In this document: in pieces, positions 1 through 6,228 of the stretch | How positions within the stretch are numbered: the stretch's first letter is position 1 | Layout of the letters: the number at the start of each line of letters is the position of its first letter | Source: Peptostreptococcaceae bacterium | GTDB lineage: Bacteria > Bacillota > Clostridia > Peptostreptococcales > Peptostreptococcaceae | Direction: 5' to 3' | DNA: 8,799 nucleotides | Assembly (NCBI GenBank): GCA_029983575.1 | Contig: JASBZE010000069.1 | Span: 1-8,799, forward strand | The notes under the pieces: model-generated | The model's input: the letters and a program-made list of their open reading frames with translations, nothing else | What the model was told of the DNA's origin: nothing | Databases searched by the model: none | Program-made: the position numbers and the translations under genes

Positions 1-136
1 CATTTTTATTATAATTTCTCAATCTGAGTTTTTACCATGTCAATACTTTTCTCTTAGTTGTCAAGACATATGTTACACCTACCACAAAAAAATACAGTTT
101 TTTTGATTTTTGTTTGCACGTTTTTAAAAGAATAGG
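1..136. other. AT-rich intergenic stretch at left edge, possible divergent promoter elements
   Basis: No open reading frame with a convincing ribosome binding site is seen here. On the minus strand a TATAAT hexamer (8-13) and two TTGACA hexamers (38-43 and 59-64, 21 bp apart) are present. The nearer TTGACA is 24 bp from the TATAAT, too far for a standard sigma-A promoter. These may belong to the control region of a gene running leftward out of the window. The CAT at 1-3 would read as a minus-strand ATG but has no ribosome binding site before it. Confidence 0.25.
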
Positions 137-202
137 ACTAGTATTGCTTTTTCGGATTTTTTAGTTTACACTAGTATTGCGGTTTTGAATTTGGATTATG
201 TT
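137..202. repeat. imperfect 33-bp tandem direct repeat upstream of the small gene
   Basis: The 11-mer ACTAGTATTGC occurs at 137-147 and again at 170-180. With a 33-bp register the similarity continues for about 12 more bases (the runs TTT, G and ATTT line up). Two units therefore abut, and the second ends about 10 bp before the ribosome binding site of the 225-503 gene. A 33-bp period is close to three helical turns, so both copies would face the same side of the DNA. That arrangement is typical of paired operator sites, but no binding protein is known here. Confidence 0.5.
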
Positions 203-224
203 TTTTGATTTTGGAGGGGATAAT

Positions 225-503
225 ATGGAAGAATTAGAGAAAAACAGCCTTCAATTTGACTATTTTTCTAATAACTACAAGAGGTTTGAGGAGGATTTTT
301 ACAGGTTTTCCGATATCAGCGTCCCCCTTACCTTCTTGACTGATGATATACTTCATCATATGGACTCAACACATCGTGAGTATTTTAGATTAAATGGAAA
401 AAATTCTAAAGATGGAAAGGATCACTATTTTATATTTAAAAGGGTGCCTAATAAAGAAAATAAGTCTATCACACAGTTCAAATACTTAGGACACAGTTTT
501 TAA
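225..503 (+). CDS. hypothetical 92-residue protein, unrecognised
   Basis: I do not recognise this protein. The start at ATG 225 is chosen because GGAGGGG at 213-219 sits about 5 bases upstream; an in-frame ATG at 198 has no ribosome binding site and would place that motif inside the gene. The product is hydrophilic, has no cysteine, signal peptide or membrane segment, and is rich in aromatic residues (nine Phe and six Tyr). The N-terminal third is acidic and probably helical. The C-terminal part is basic (KDHYFIFKRVPNKENK) and looks like a beta hairpin. It ends in TAA 52 nt before a strong terminator, so it looks monocistronic and intact. A truncated remnant of a longer protein cannot be excluded. 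Confidence 0.6.
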   Translation: MEELEKNSLQFDYFSNNYKRFEEDFYRFSDISVPLTFLTDDILHHMDSTHREYFRLNGKNSKDGKDHYFIFKRVPNKENKSITQFKYLGHSF

Positions 504-554
504 AGGACATAAGAAACTATAGAAATATTTCTGTCGACAAATATATCTATATAT

Positions 555-589
555 AAAAGCTATAGTTGAATCATCTCTATAGCTTTTTT
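555..589 (+). terminator. intrinsic terminator after the small gene
   Basis: An 11-bp perfect stem (555-565 AAAAGCTATAG paired with 577-587 CTATAGCTTTT) encloses an 11-nt loop and ends in a run of six T. It lies 52 nt after the stop at 503 and separates the small gene from the arsS unit. Confidence 0.85.
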
Positions 590-798
590 AAATAACTAAA
601 ATTTATCATTTTAGAATATAGTATTAAGTGATATCATATAATTAATGAAGCAATAATATTTCATAAGTAGCATTAGTTTATAATATTACTATTTAGGTGA
701 TTGACTACTTCGCTCTATTTTTGTTAAAGTTAGCTTTTAGTAAACAAATTAAATTTACTGCTTAGAAATTAATTAAACTAGGATTTTGGAGGTAAACT
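590..798 (+). promoter_or_regulatory. leader/promoter region of the peroxidase-like/arsS unit
   Basis: About 210 bp of very AT-rich noncoding DNA precede the gene at 799. Candidate elements are TTGACT (701-706) followed after 17 bp by TTAAAG (724-729), and a separate TATAAT (679-684) without a good -35. An inverted repeat AGTAAA (739-744) / TTTACT (754-759) lies between the better candidate and the GGAGG at 788-792, where an operator could sit. None of these is strong enough to name a promoter with certainty. Confidence 0.3.
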
Positions 799-1140
799 AT
801 GGAAAATTATTTTAGTAAGGAAGATTTAGAAAAGTTCGGAGAAGGTATAATCGGTGAGGATGCACCTAAACTATGGGAAAAATTTATGGCTTATTACGGT
901 GAGGTATTCTCTGAAGGAGCTCTTACAGCAAGGGAAAAAGCTCTAATAGCTCTAGCTGTTGCACATACCGTTCAATGTCCATATTGTATAGATGCATATA
1001 CAAATGCAACACTTAGCCACGGCTGTGATCAAGATCAGATAATGGAGGCAATCCATGTTGCTGCAGCAATTAAGGCAGGAGCTACATTAGCGTTTGGTGT
1101 TCAGAGCAAAAATATTTCAGACAAGTTGACAATGAAGTAA
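799..1140 (+). CDS. AhpD-like (carboxymuconolactone decarboxylase family) peroxidase-like protein, arsenosugar-locus type
   Basis: This is a 113-residue, all-helical AhpD/CMD-fold protein. The core runs from REKALIALAVAH to CPYCIDAY, with the redox pair Cys60 and Cys63, Glu46 and His56 upstream, and the typical HVAAAIKAGA helix at about 86-95. In AhpD itself a histidine lies four residues after the second cysteine; here that position is Tyr67. ATG 799 follows GGAGG at 788-792. The gene ends 47 nt before the ArsS-type radical SAM gene and is probably co-transcribed with it. Established knowledge: a small protein of this type accompanies arsS in arsenosugar loci, and some homologues, as I recall, have selenocysteine in place of the first cysteine. 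Here both are ordinary cysteines (TGT) and no in-frame TGA occurs. The reaction is not known; reduction of a thiol or peroxide intermediate is only an inference. Confidence 0.85.
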   Translation: MENYFSKEDLEKFGEGIIGEDAPKLWEKFMAYYGEVFSEGALTAREKALIALAVAHTVQCPYCIDAYTNATLSHGCDQDQIMEAIHVAAAIKAGATLAFGVQSKNISDKLTMK

Positions 1141-1187
1141 GTCCATTTTTAAAAATATAGATTAAATAATGAGAAAGGTTTGAAAAG

Positions 1188-2168
1188 ATGAAGGTTGATG
1201 AATTAAATAAAAAGGCTTCGATACCTGATTTTGACTCTATGGTAGAGAATGAGAGGTTTCTACATACCTATGACTCCCTCACTACTCTCCAAGTAAATGT
1301 AGGGAAACTTTGTAACCTAGAGTGCAAGCACTGTCACGTCGAAGCTGGTCCAATGCGTACTGAGATTATGTCAAAAGATGTTCTCGAGGCATGTCTTGAA
1401 GTTTTTAAAAAGTACGGTTTTAAGGTTATGGATATTACAGGAGGGGCTCCTGAGATGAATCCAGACTTTGAGTGGTTTTTAGAGGAGAGTTCAAAAATCG
1501 CTGAGAAAGTAATTGTCAGAACGAATCTAGTCGTACTCCTGTCTAGCAAGTATGAGCACCTTATAGATAAATACGTTGAAAACAAGGTAAATATAGTTTG
1601 TTCCATTCCTTTTTATTCTAAGAAAAATACGGATGCCCAAAGGGGTGATGGAGTTTTTATGAAGTCTATGGAAGTTTTAAAAATCCTAAATTCAAAGGGA
1701 TATGGAAAGAATGATGATTTGATTTTAGATGTAGTGTACAATCCAAATGGAGCATTTTTACCTCCTACTCAAGAGGCTATGCAAGCCCTATACAAGGAGA
1801 GATTGTATGATGATTTTGGAGTAGTATTTAACAATCTATACACTATAACTAACAATCCAGTCGGTCGTTTTGGAGATTTTTTAGATTCTCATAAAATATT
1901 AGATCAGTATATGCATACTCTTTACTATGCTTTCAACCCAGCTACCGTTGAAGGTATAATGTGTAGAGATCAAATCTCAGTAGGTTGGGATGGTTCTCTG
2001 TATGACTGTGATTTCAATCAGGCAGTCGATTTAAAAATGGAAGGCATAAACAATATATTCGATTTAGCAAAAGGAGAACTAGATGTTAGGAGAATAAAAA
2101 CAGGCAAGCACTGTTTTGGATGTACCGCCGGCAGTGGATCCAGTTGTGGAGGGGCTACTGCTGAATAA
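1188..2168 (+). CDS. arsS: radical SAM/Cys-rich protein, ArsS type (arsenosugar biosynthesis)
   Basis: The 326-residue protein has an N-terminal radical SAM core with CNLECKHC (Cys42, Cys46, Cys49) binding the SAM-cleaving [4Fe-4S] cluster. TGGAPE (84-89) matches the SAM-contacting GGE-like strand. The C-terminal domain is cysteine-rich: Cys259, Cys274, Cys309, Cys312 and Cys320, the last three in a CFGC-TAGSGSSCGG tail, suggesting an auxiliary cluster. This layout is that of the ArsS family (DUF3641-type C-terminus). ArsS joins the 5'-deoxyadenosyl group of SAM to dimethylarsenic to give an arsenosugar precursor. Some homologues are selenoproteins; this one uses cysteine throughout. ATG 1188 has GAGAAAGG (1171-1178) upstream. 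No arsM methyltransferase is adjacent within the window, so the substrate may come from elsewhere in the genome or differ. The family call is firm; the arsenosugar role is by homology. Confidence 0.8.
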   Translation: MKVDELNKKASIPDFDSMVENERFLHTYDSLTTLQVNVGKLCNLECKHCHVEAGPMRTEIMSKDVLEACLEVFKKYGFKVMDITGGAPEMNPDFEWFLEESSKIAEKVIVRTNLVVLLSSKYEHLIDKYVENKVNIVCSIPFYSKKNTDAQRGDGVFMKSMEVLKILNSKGYGKNDDLILDVVYNPNGAFLPPTQEAMQALYKERLYDDFGVVFNNLYTITNNPVGRFGDFLDSHKILDQYMHTLYYAFNPATVEGIMCRDQISVGWDGSLYDCDFNQAVDLKMEGINNIFDLAKGELDVRRIKTGKHCFGCTAGSGSSCGGATAE

Positions 2169-2188
2169 CCATATAACTCGTATAAATT

Positions 2189-2222
2189 AAGGGGATTGAT
2201 CAAAACGATCATCCCCTTTTTC
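2189..2222 (+). terminator. intrinsic terminator of the arsS unit
   Basis: The left arm AAGGGGATTGATC (2189-2201) pairs with GATCATCCCCTT (2207-2218), with one bulged T and a 5-nt loop, and is followed by TTTTTC. It starts 20 nt after the arsS stop. The same hairpin could weakly stop transcription arriving from the convergent asr operon, whose last stop codon is at 2281, though its minus-strand tail (TTAATTTAT) is a poor T-tract. Confidence 0.85.
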
Positions 2223-2280
2223 TATACAATAAAGTCGCCATTATAAAATCTAGTTAATTTTTATTGTAGTTTTTATAATC

Positions 2281-3060
2281 TTAAGCTTCCTTGCTCTTTG
2301 AACTTTTCAAATTAAATATTCCTAGTCCTAGAACTACTGCCCCTCCAACTATATTTCCAATTGTGACTGGAACTAAGTTTGCGACAAATTGAGTGATTCC
2401 TACACCATTAATGGCATCTGAAAAAAGACCTACCGCATATATAGTCATATTCGCTATACTATGCTCAAACCCAGTAGTTATAAAGGCGAACAAGCACATA
2501 AATATAAGTAATAGTTTTGCCGTATCATCTTGAGTCCTAAAAGACATTAAGACAGCTAGACACACAAGTACGTTACACAGTATTCCTCTTATAAATAACT
2601 CGATTCCAGGAGCCGTAGCCTTAGCAATGGCAGTTTTCTGGAAAAACTCTGCAACTGGTCCATTTACAAGACCTGAGTGAGCAAAAAGAAATCCAAGTAT
2701 TAATGCTCCAAGTAGATTTCCAATATATGACATTATCCAGATCTTTACTAGATCCATAACTGTGACGCCTTTGTTGAGCACTCCAACTGTCATGACCATA
2801 TTGTTTCCGGTAAATAACTCGCTTCCGGCAAATATTACCAAGGACAAGGCGATGGCGAAAGATACTCCCATGAGAATCTTTGTTGCAGGGCTTCCTGCTG
2901 CTGTCATTATACCTCCAATTGTAAATATCAAAAGTATTCCTAGGCCTACGAAAAATCCTGCATAAGCAGATGATATTAAATACTTACCTATTCCAGATTT
3001 AAGTAATTTTACCTTATTTTGCGATGCCGTAGTTATTTTTCCAATAGTTTCATCGTACAT
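2281..3060 (-). CDS. FNT-family channel, probable hydrosulfide (HS-) channel of the asr operon
   Basis: This 259-residue membrane protein belongs to the formate/nitrite transporter family. It has about six hydrophobic segments (roughly 28-50, 62-80, 104-126, 153-173, 182-210 and 225-248). The family signatures are AYAGFFVGLG (32-41) and FAGSELFTGN (77-86). The conserved central-pore histidine is His200 in GFEHSIANM. Established knowledge: in Clostridioides difficile an FNT protein in the same operon as asrABC was shown to be a hydrosulfide channel (HSC/FNT3), which lets toxic HS- from sulfite reduction leave the cell. This gene is last in the asr operon, 34 bp after asrC, in the matching position. 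The ribosome binding site AGGAGAGG lies about 9 nt before ATG 3060. Formate or nitrite transport is the alternative, but no formate or nitrite enzyme is nearby. Confidence 0.88.
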   Translation of the reverse strand: MYDETIGKITTASQNKVKLLKSGIGKYLISSAYAGFFVGLGILLIFTIGGIMTAAGSPATKILMGVSFAIALSLVIFAGSELFTGNNMVMTVGVLNKGVTVMDLVKIWIMSYIGNLLGALILGFLFAHSGLVNGPVAEFFQKTAIAKATAPGIELFIRGILCNVLVCLAVLMSFRTQDDTAKLLLIFMCLFAFITTGFEHSIANMTIYAVGLFSDAINGVGITQFVANLVPVTIGNIVGGAVVLGLGIFNLKSSKSKEA

Positions 3061-3094
3061 TTTATTATTCCTCTCCTTTTAAAACAAATCGCAT

Positions 3095-4075
3095 TTAACC
3101 GTATCTATGATACTTAGGACCTCCCCAGTACATATGAGGTGTTTCAACACATTCAAGTGGTAGTTCAACGCCTTCAAGAGCCCATTTCCTGTACTCTTCA
3201 AATCCCGTCCTATCGACTATATATCCTATGTGTTCCTTTCTGTTAGGAGCTGTAGGACTAATGTATTTATCTACATAGGCATAGGTGTTTTCTATAATCT
3301 TAACTATGCTATCTTCGTCTATCCACTTAAACCAATCTTCTGCAAGCCTTGGATTTCTCTTTCCCGTTCTACCCATTATCATAAGTTTGTAATACTTCTT
3401 AGGGCTTCTGGTCCAAGAAGACATAGGACAGTTTAAAACGCACTCTCCACAACCGATGCACTTGTTTTCATCCCTAACTATTTTGTTGTTTTCTATAGAA
3501 AGAGCCTCTACACTCATCTGTCTACATTTTTTTACGCAAGCGCCACAATTTACGCATCTCTCCATATCATATACAGGCAGACACATACCTACTATACCAA
3601 AGTCATGCATCCTTGCCTTTATACAGTCATTTGGACATCCAGTAAGAGCTACCTTAAAATGAAGATCATGAGGGAAAATTGATTTTTCTATCCTCTTAGC
3701 AAACTCGGTAGTATTGTACTGAGCCTTTGGACAGACTTTATTTCCGATACAAGCCGCAATATTTCTAGTACCTGCTGCATCGTAACCAGTTCTTCTTCTC
3801 TCTTGATTTACGTCAAGATTGTCGATGACCGGCTGAATCATCTCGTTTACAGCTGGCATATCCTCCATGTCTATACCCAATATCTCAAAACCTTGCCTAG
3901 TTGTCATATGAATCTGACCGTTTCCGTACTCAGACGCTATCTTTGACACTACCATCAAACTCTCAGGATCTATAAGTCCTCCTGGAACCCTAACCCTTAG
4001 AGATGTCATATATTTTTGTTTAACTATCCTAAAAGCATTTTTGATTACTTTTTTTGTATTTAAATCTCTAATCAT
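3095..4075 (-). CDS. asrC: anaerobic sulfite reductase subunit C (siroheme catalytic subunit)
   Basis: The 326-residue protein reduces sulfite to sulfide with six electrons. The N-terminal nitrite/sulfite reductase ferredoxin-like half (about 20-90) includes HMTTRQGFEI. The siroheme-[4Fe-4S] binding motif follows: Cys109-x5-Cys115 and Cys147-x3-Cys151 (TGCPNDC). Two ferredoxin-type [4Fe-4S] sites are inserted next, Cys174-x2-Cys177-x2-Cys180-x3-Cys184 and Cys206-x2-Cys209-x2-Cys212-x3-Cys216-Pro. Their presence separates AsrC from assimilatory CysI. All cluster ligands are intact. GGAGG (4081-4085) lies 5 nt before ATG 4075. The gene sits 58 bp after asrB and before the sulfide channel. It is expected to be cytoplasmic and to receive electrons from AsrA/AsrB. 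Confidence 0.95.
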   Translation of the reverse strand: MIRDLNTKKVIKNAFRIVKQKYMTSLRVRVPGGLIDPESLMVVSKIASEYGNGQIHMTTRQGFEILGIDMEDMPAVNEMIQPVIDNLDVNQERRRTGYDAAGTRNIAACIGNKVCPKAQYNTTEFAKRIEKSIFPHDLHFKVALTGCPNDCIKARMHDFGIVGMCLPVYDMERCVNCGACVKKCRQMSVEALSIENNKIVRDENKCIGCGECVLNCPMSSWTRSPKKYYKLMIMGRTGKRNPRLAEDWFKWIDEDSIVKIIENTYAYVDKYISPTAPNRKEHIGYIVDRTGFEEYRKWALEGVELPLECVETPHMYWGGPKYHRYG

Positions 4076-4133
4076 AGCTTCCTCCTATCATTTACTGATC
4101 GTCTATTCTTTGCGGTATCTTAATAATATAGAA

Positions 4134-4937
4134 TTAATCGGCGCTCTTCTTAGCGAACTCGTAGTTAAATACCGGTCCATCAAGACATACATAAGATGAA
4201 TCCATCTTACAATGACCACACTTACCTATACCGCAGTTCATCCTTCTTTCATAAGAAACCCAAATATTTTCATCCTTTAGGTTTAATTTCTGAAACTCTG
4301 CAACAGAAAATTTCATCATCATCGGTGGTCCGACAACAACCGCTGAAACTCCGTCCATATCGTCGAATTTAAGTTCTGGAATATACTTTGTTACCAAACC
4401 AACATTTCCCGTGTAACCTTCCTCAGCTCCATCTACTGTCACTAGAATATCTAGTTTTTCAGTCCACTTTTTTAAGTCCTTTGCAAATAAGACGTCATTT
4501 GGCGATTTAAACCCTACGATTAGCTTGAAAGATTTAAAGTCCTCTGGATTATTGTATGCGTACTGAATTATCCCTATAACAGGAGCTAATGCACTTCCTC
4601 CAGCTACTACAACCAAATCTCTGCCAATGTATTTATCTATATCAAACCCATTTCCATAAGGTCCTCTCACCAATAAATTATCTCCAGGTCCGTATAAAAA
4701 TAACTCACTAGTTACCTTACCTACGTTTCTTATAGTGAAGTCTACATAGTCATCACCTATTCCAGATACGGATATAGGAGATTCTCCAAACTTTGGAAGA
4801 GATATCTCATAGAACTGACCCGGTTTAACTCCATCGGTATCTACCTTAGTTCTGAAAGTCCATTCGTTGGCAGTGTGCTTTGTTATTTCAAGAATTTCTG
4901 CCTGTTTTGGAACATATGGATTATTGCAATTACACAT
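4134..4937 (-). CDS. asrB: anaerobic sulfite reductase subunit B (flavin/NAD(P)H reductase subunit)
   Basis: The 267-residue protein belongs to the ferredoxin-reductase-like family that also holds PyrK-type subunits. It has an N-terminal FAD-binding barrel (about 12-98, with SPISVSG at 53-59 and RGPYGNGF at 91-98), then a nucleotide-binding domain with VAGGSALAP (111-119) and GPPMMMKF (203-210). The C-terminal [2Fe-2S] site has Cys235, Cys240, Cys243 and Cys251. It takes electrons from NAD(P)H and passes them to the Fe-S clusters of AsrA and AsrC. ATG 4937 overlaps the end of asrA by 8 bp, and its ribosome binding site GGAGG (4944-4948) lies inside asrA, so translation is probably coupled. 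The N-terminal MCNCNN adds two further cysteines of unknown role. Confidence 0.95.
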   Translation of the reverse strand: MCNCNNPYVPKQAEILEITKHTANEWTFRTKVDTDGVKPGQFYEISLPKFGESPISVSGIGDDYVDFTIRNVGKVTSELFLYGPGDNLLVRGPYGNGFDIDKYIGRDLVVVAGGSALAPVIGIIQYAYNNPEDFKSFKLIVGFKSPNDVLFAKDLKKWTEKLDILVTVDGAEEGYTGNVGLVTKYIPELKFDDMDGVSAVVVGPPMMMKFSVAEFQKLNLKDENIWVSYERRMNCGIGKCGHCKMDSSYVCLDGPVFNYEFAKKSAD

Positions 4938-5952
4938 TTTCTTCCTCCCTTTCTCTCATAGCCTTTGAAACCTTATCTATTGACGTTGAAAATGAAATGT
5001 ACTGTGGACATTGATCATCGCATCTACCACAACCAGTGCACATATTATATCCAAACCTCTCTTTGAAGTCGTGAATCTTATGCATAGTCTTAAATCTCAT
5101 CCTCTGACCTTGCTTATCTCTGAATGAATGGCCGCCCGCTATTGAAGTGTAGCCCTCAACTTGACATGAAGCCCACACCCTTCTTCTCTCACCGACGTTC
5201 TTATTTTCTCTGTAAAATATATCCTGCATGTTAAAACAAGTACAAGTTGGACATGAAAAATTGCATCTACCGCAAGCTATACACCTAGAGTCATACTCAT
5301 CCCACATCTCGTGATCTTTAATATAGTTGAAGTCAACTTTTTCAGGTACATCTACCTCAAATTTATTTTCTTTGACGTAATCTACCTCAAAATCTACCTC
5401 TTCAAAATCCAAGTCTTTCCATGCGTTTAGACCATCATCTTTTATATCTAAATATATGTCTTTTCCCCTGACATTCATACCTATGTCGTAGTTATCTGCC
5501 TTATTTGAATCCATACTTACACAGAAACAATTTCTAAAAGTTTCTGGACATCCTATGAGGACGAATTTTACATTATTTCTTACTCTATTGTAATAGTAGT
5601 CCTCTTCTATTCCATTATTTAGGTAAATCTGGTCAACCCTTTTCACACCGTTTAAATCACAGGCTCTAAGAAATACAAGAACTGGTTTTTTCTTCTCGCT
5701 AGTCTCCCTGTACTCCTCTTCTGTAAAGTAAAACAGCACCTGATTAATTGGTAGCATTGTCTCCTTTGGCGAAAAATCAGACTTCTCATCAAGTACCATC
5801 TCTTCAAAGCTACTGATCTCACCATATCTGATGACATCGGTATCTGAATAGGTACCCATTTTTTCAAATCTCTTTGGAGCAAAAATCCTGTAATCTTTTT
5901 TCAGCCTTTTTAGCCCTGAGTCAAAATCATCAACTTTTAATTTAAGTTTCAT
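4930..5952 (-). CDS. asrA: anaerobic sulfite reductase subunit A (Fe-S electron-transfer subunit)
   Basis: The 340-residue protein is the electron-transfer subunit of the AsrABC complex. The C-terminal part holds two ferredoxin-type [4Fe-4S] motifs, Cys224-x2-Cys227-x2-Cys230-x3-Cys234-Pro and Cys305-x2-Cys308-x2-Cys311-x3-Cys315-Pro. The N-terminal half resembles the hydrogenase/AsrA-type domain, with further cysteines at FLRACDL (Cys98), GCPE (Cys135) and NCFC (Cys142, Cys144). It relays electrons between the AsrB flavin and the AsrC siroheme. It is the first gene of the operon; GGAGG (5958-5962) lies 5 nt before ATG 5952. A 276-bp intergenic region with a Crp-type site precedes it, so expression is probably controlled by the regulator gene next to it. 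Length and motifs are complete. Confidence 0.95.
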   Translation of the reverse strand: MKLKLKVDDFDSGLKRLKKDYRIFAPKRFEKMGTYSDTDVIRYGEISSFEEMVLDEKSDFSPKETMLPINQVLFYFTEEEYRETSEKKKPVLVFLRACDLNGVKRVDQIYLNNGIEEDYYYNRVRNNVKFVLIGCPETFRNCFCVSMDSNKADNYDIGMNVRGKDIYLDIKDDGLNAWKDLDFEEVDFEVDYVKENKFEVDVPEKVDFNYIKDHEMWDEYDSRCIACGRCNFSCPTCTCFNMQDIFYRENKNVGERRRVWASCQVEGYTSIAGGHSFRDKQGQRMRFKTMHKIHDFKERFGYNMCTGCGRCDDQCPQYISFSTSIDKVSKAMREREEENV

Positions 5953-6034
5953 AGCACCCTCCTATTGACATTTATTATTTAAAAACTAGCCAATCTAAAA
6001 CTACTATATAATTTTAAATTCGGCATTACTTATT

Positions 6035-6070
6035 TCATCTAAATATATGTTATCAATTTATCAATACAAA
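6035..6070 (-). promoter_or_regulatory. candidate asr operon promoter
   Basis: On the minus strand TATATT (6042-6047) matches the -10 consensus at five of six positions. A weak -35, TTTGTA (6065-6070) or TTGTAT (6064-6069), lies 16-17 bp upstream. Transcription would begin near 6035 and leave a leader of about 83 nt before asrA. The poor -35 suits an activator-dependent promoter. Two direct copies of TTGATAA-like sequence (minus strand, 6051-6065) lie in the spacer, so the exact start is uncertain. Confidence 0.45.
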
Positions 6071-6073
6071 AAC

Positions 6074-6089
6074 TGTAATAAATATCACA
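6074..6089. promoter_or_regulatory. Crp/Fnr-type operator TGTAA-N6-TCACA upstream of asrA
   Basis: TGTAATAAATATCACA is an inverted repeat with the Crp spacing. It matches the Crp core TGTGA-N6-TCACA at nine of ten defined positions. Its centre (6081.5) lies roughly 40-50 bp upstream of the candidate asr start, where class II activators of this family bind. The adjacent regulator (6229-7011) has the recognition helix RETVSR, compatible with a TGTGA half-site. Activation of asr by that protein is inferred. Confidence 0.6.
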
Positions 6090-6118
6090 CTTTCTTACAT
6101 TTTTTATTATTTATTGAT

Positions 6119-6159
6119 AAAAAAAGCAAGTTTGTATATCAATTGATATACAAACTCGC
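6119..6159 (-). terminator. palindromic intrinsic terminator of the Crp/Fnr regulator gene
   Basis: A perfect 28-bp palindrome (6129-6156, centred on CAATTG) is extended by a further GC/GC pair at 6126-6127 and 6158-6159. On the minus strand it is followed directly by seven T (6119-6125). It lies 70 nt after the regulator stop codon and should separate that gene from the asr promoter downstream. Poly-T on one side only makes a minus-strand terminator the best reading. The full symmetry would also allow a protein-binding role. Confidence 0.8.
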
Positions 6160-6228
6160 AATATTAGCTGTCTTGCACGCATATTTATTATTAATTGAAA
6201 TCCATCTTATATTAACTGATAATATATT

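Noticed and set aside
521..532. 12-bp palindrome AGAAATATTTCT
   Set aside because: It is short and AT-rich, lies downstream of a gene next to a real terminator, and has no sign of function.
1334..1606. Minus-strand frame inside arsS
   Set aside because: It is a shadow of a gene with conserved radical SAM motifs and has no recognisable product.
2225..2268. Inverted repeat TACAATAAA / TTTATTGTA after the channel gene, possible asr operon terminator
   Set aside because: The loop is 26 nt and the stem is all but AT-only, with no proper T-tract close behind on the minus strand. It may contribute, but it cannot be called.
5652..5882. Minus-strand frame in another phase of asrA
   Set aside because: It lies wholly within asrA and is explained by asrA codon usage.
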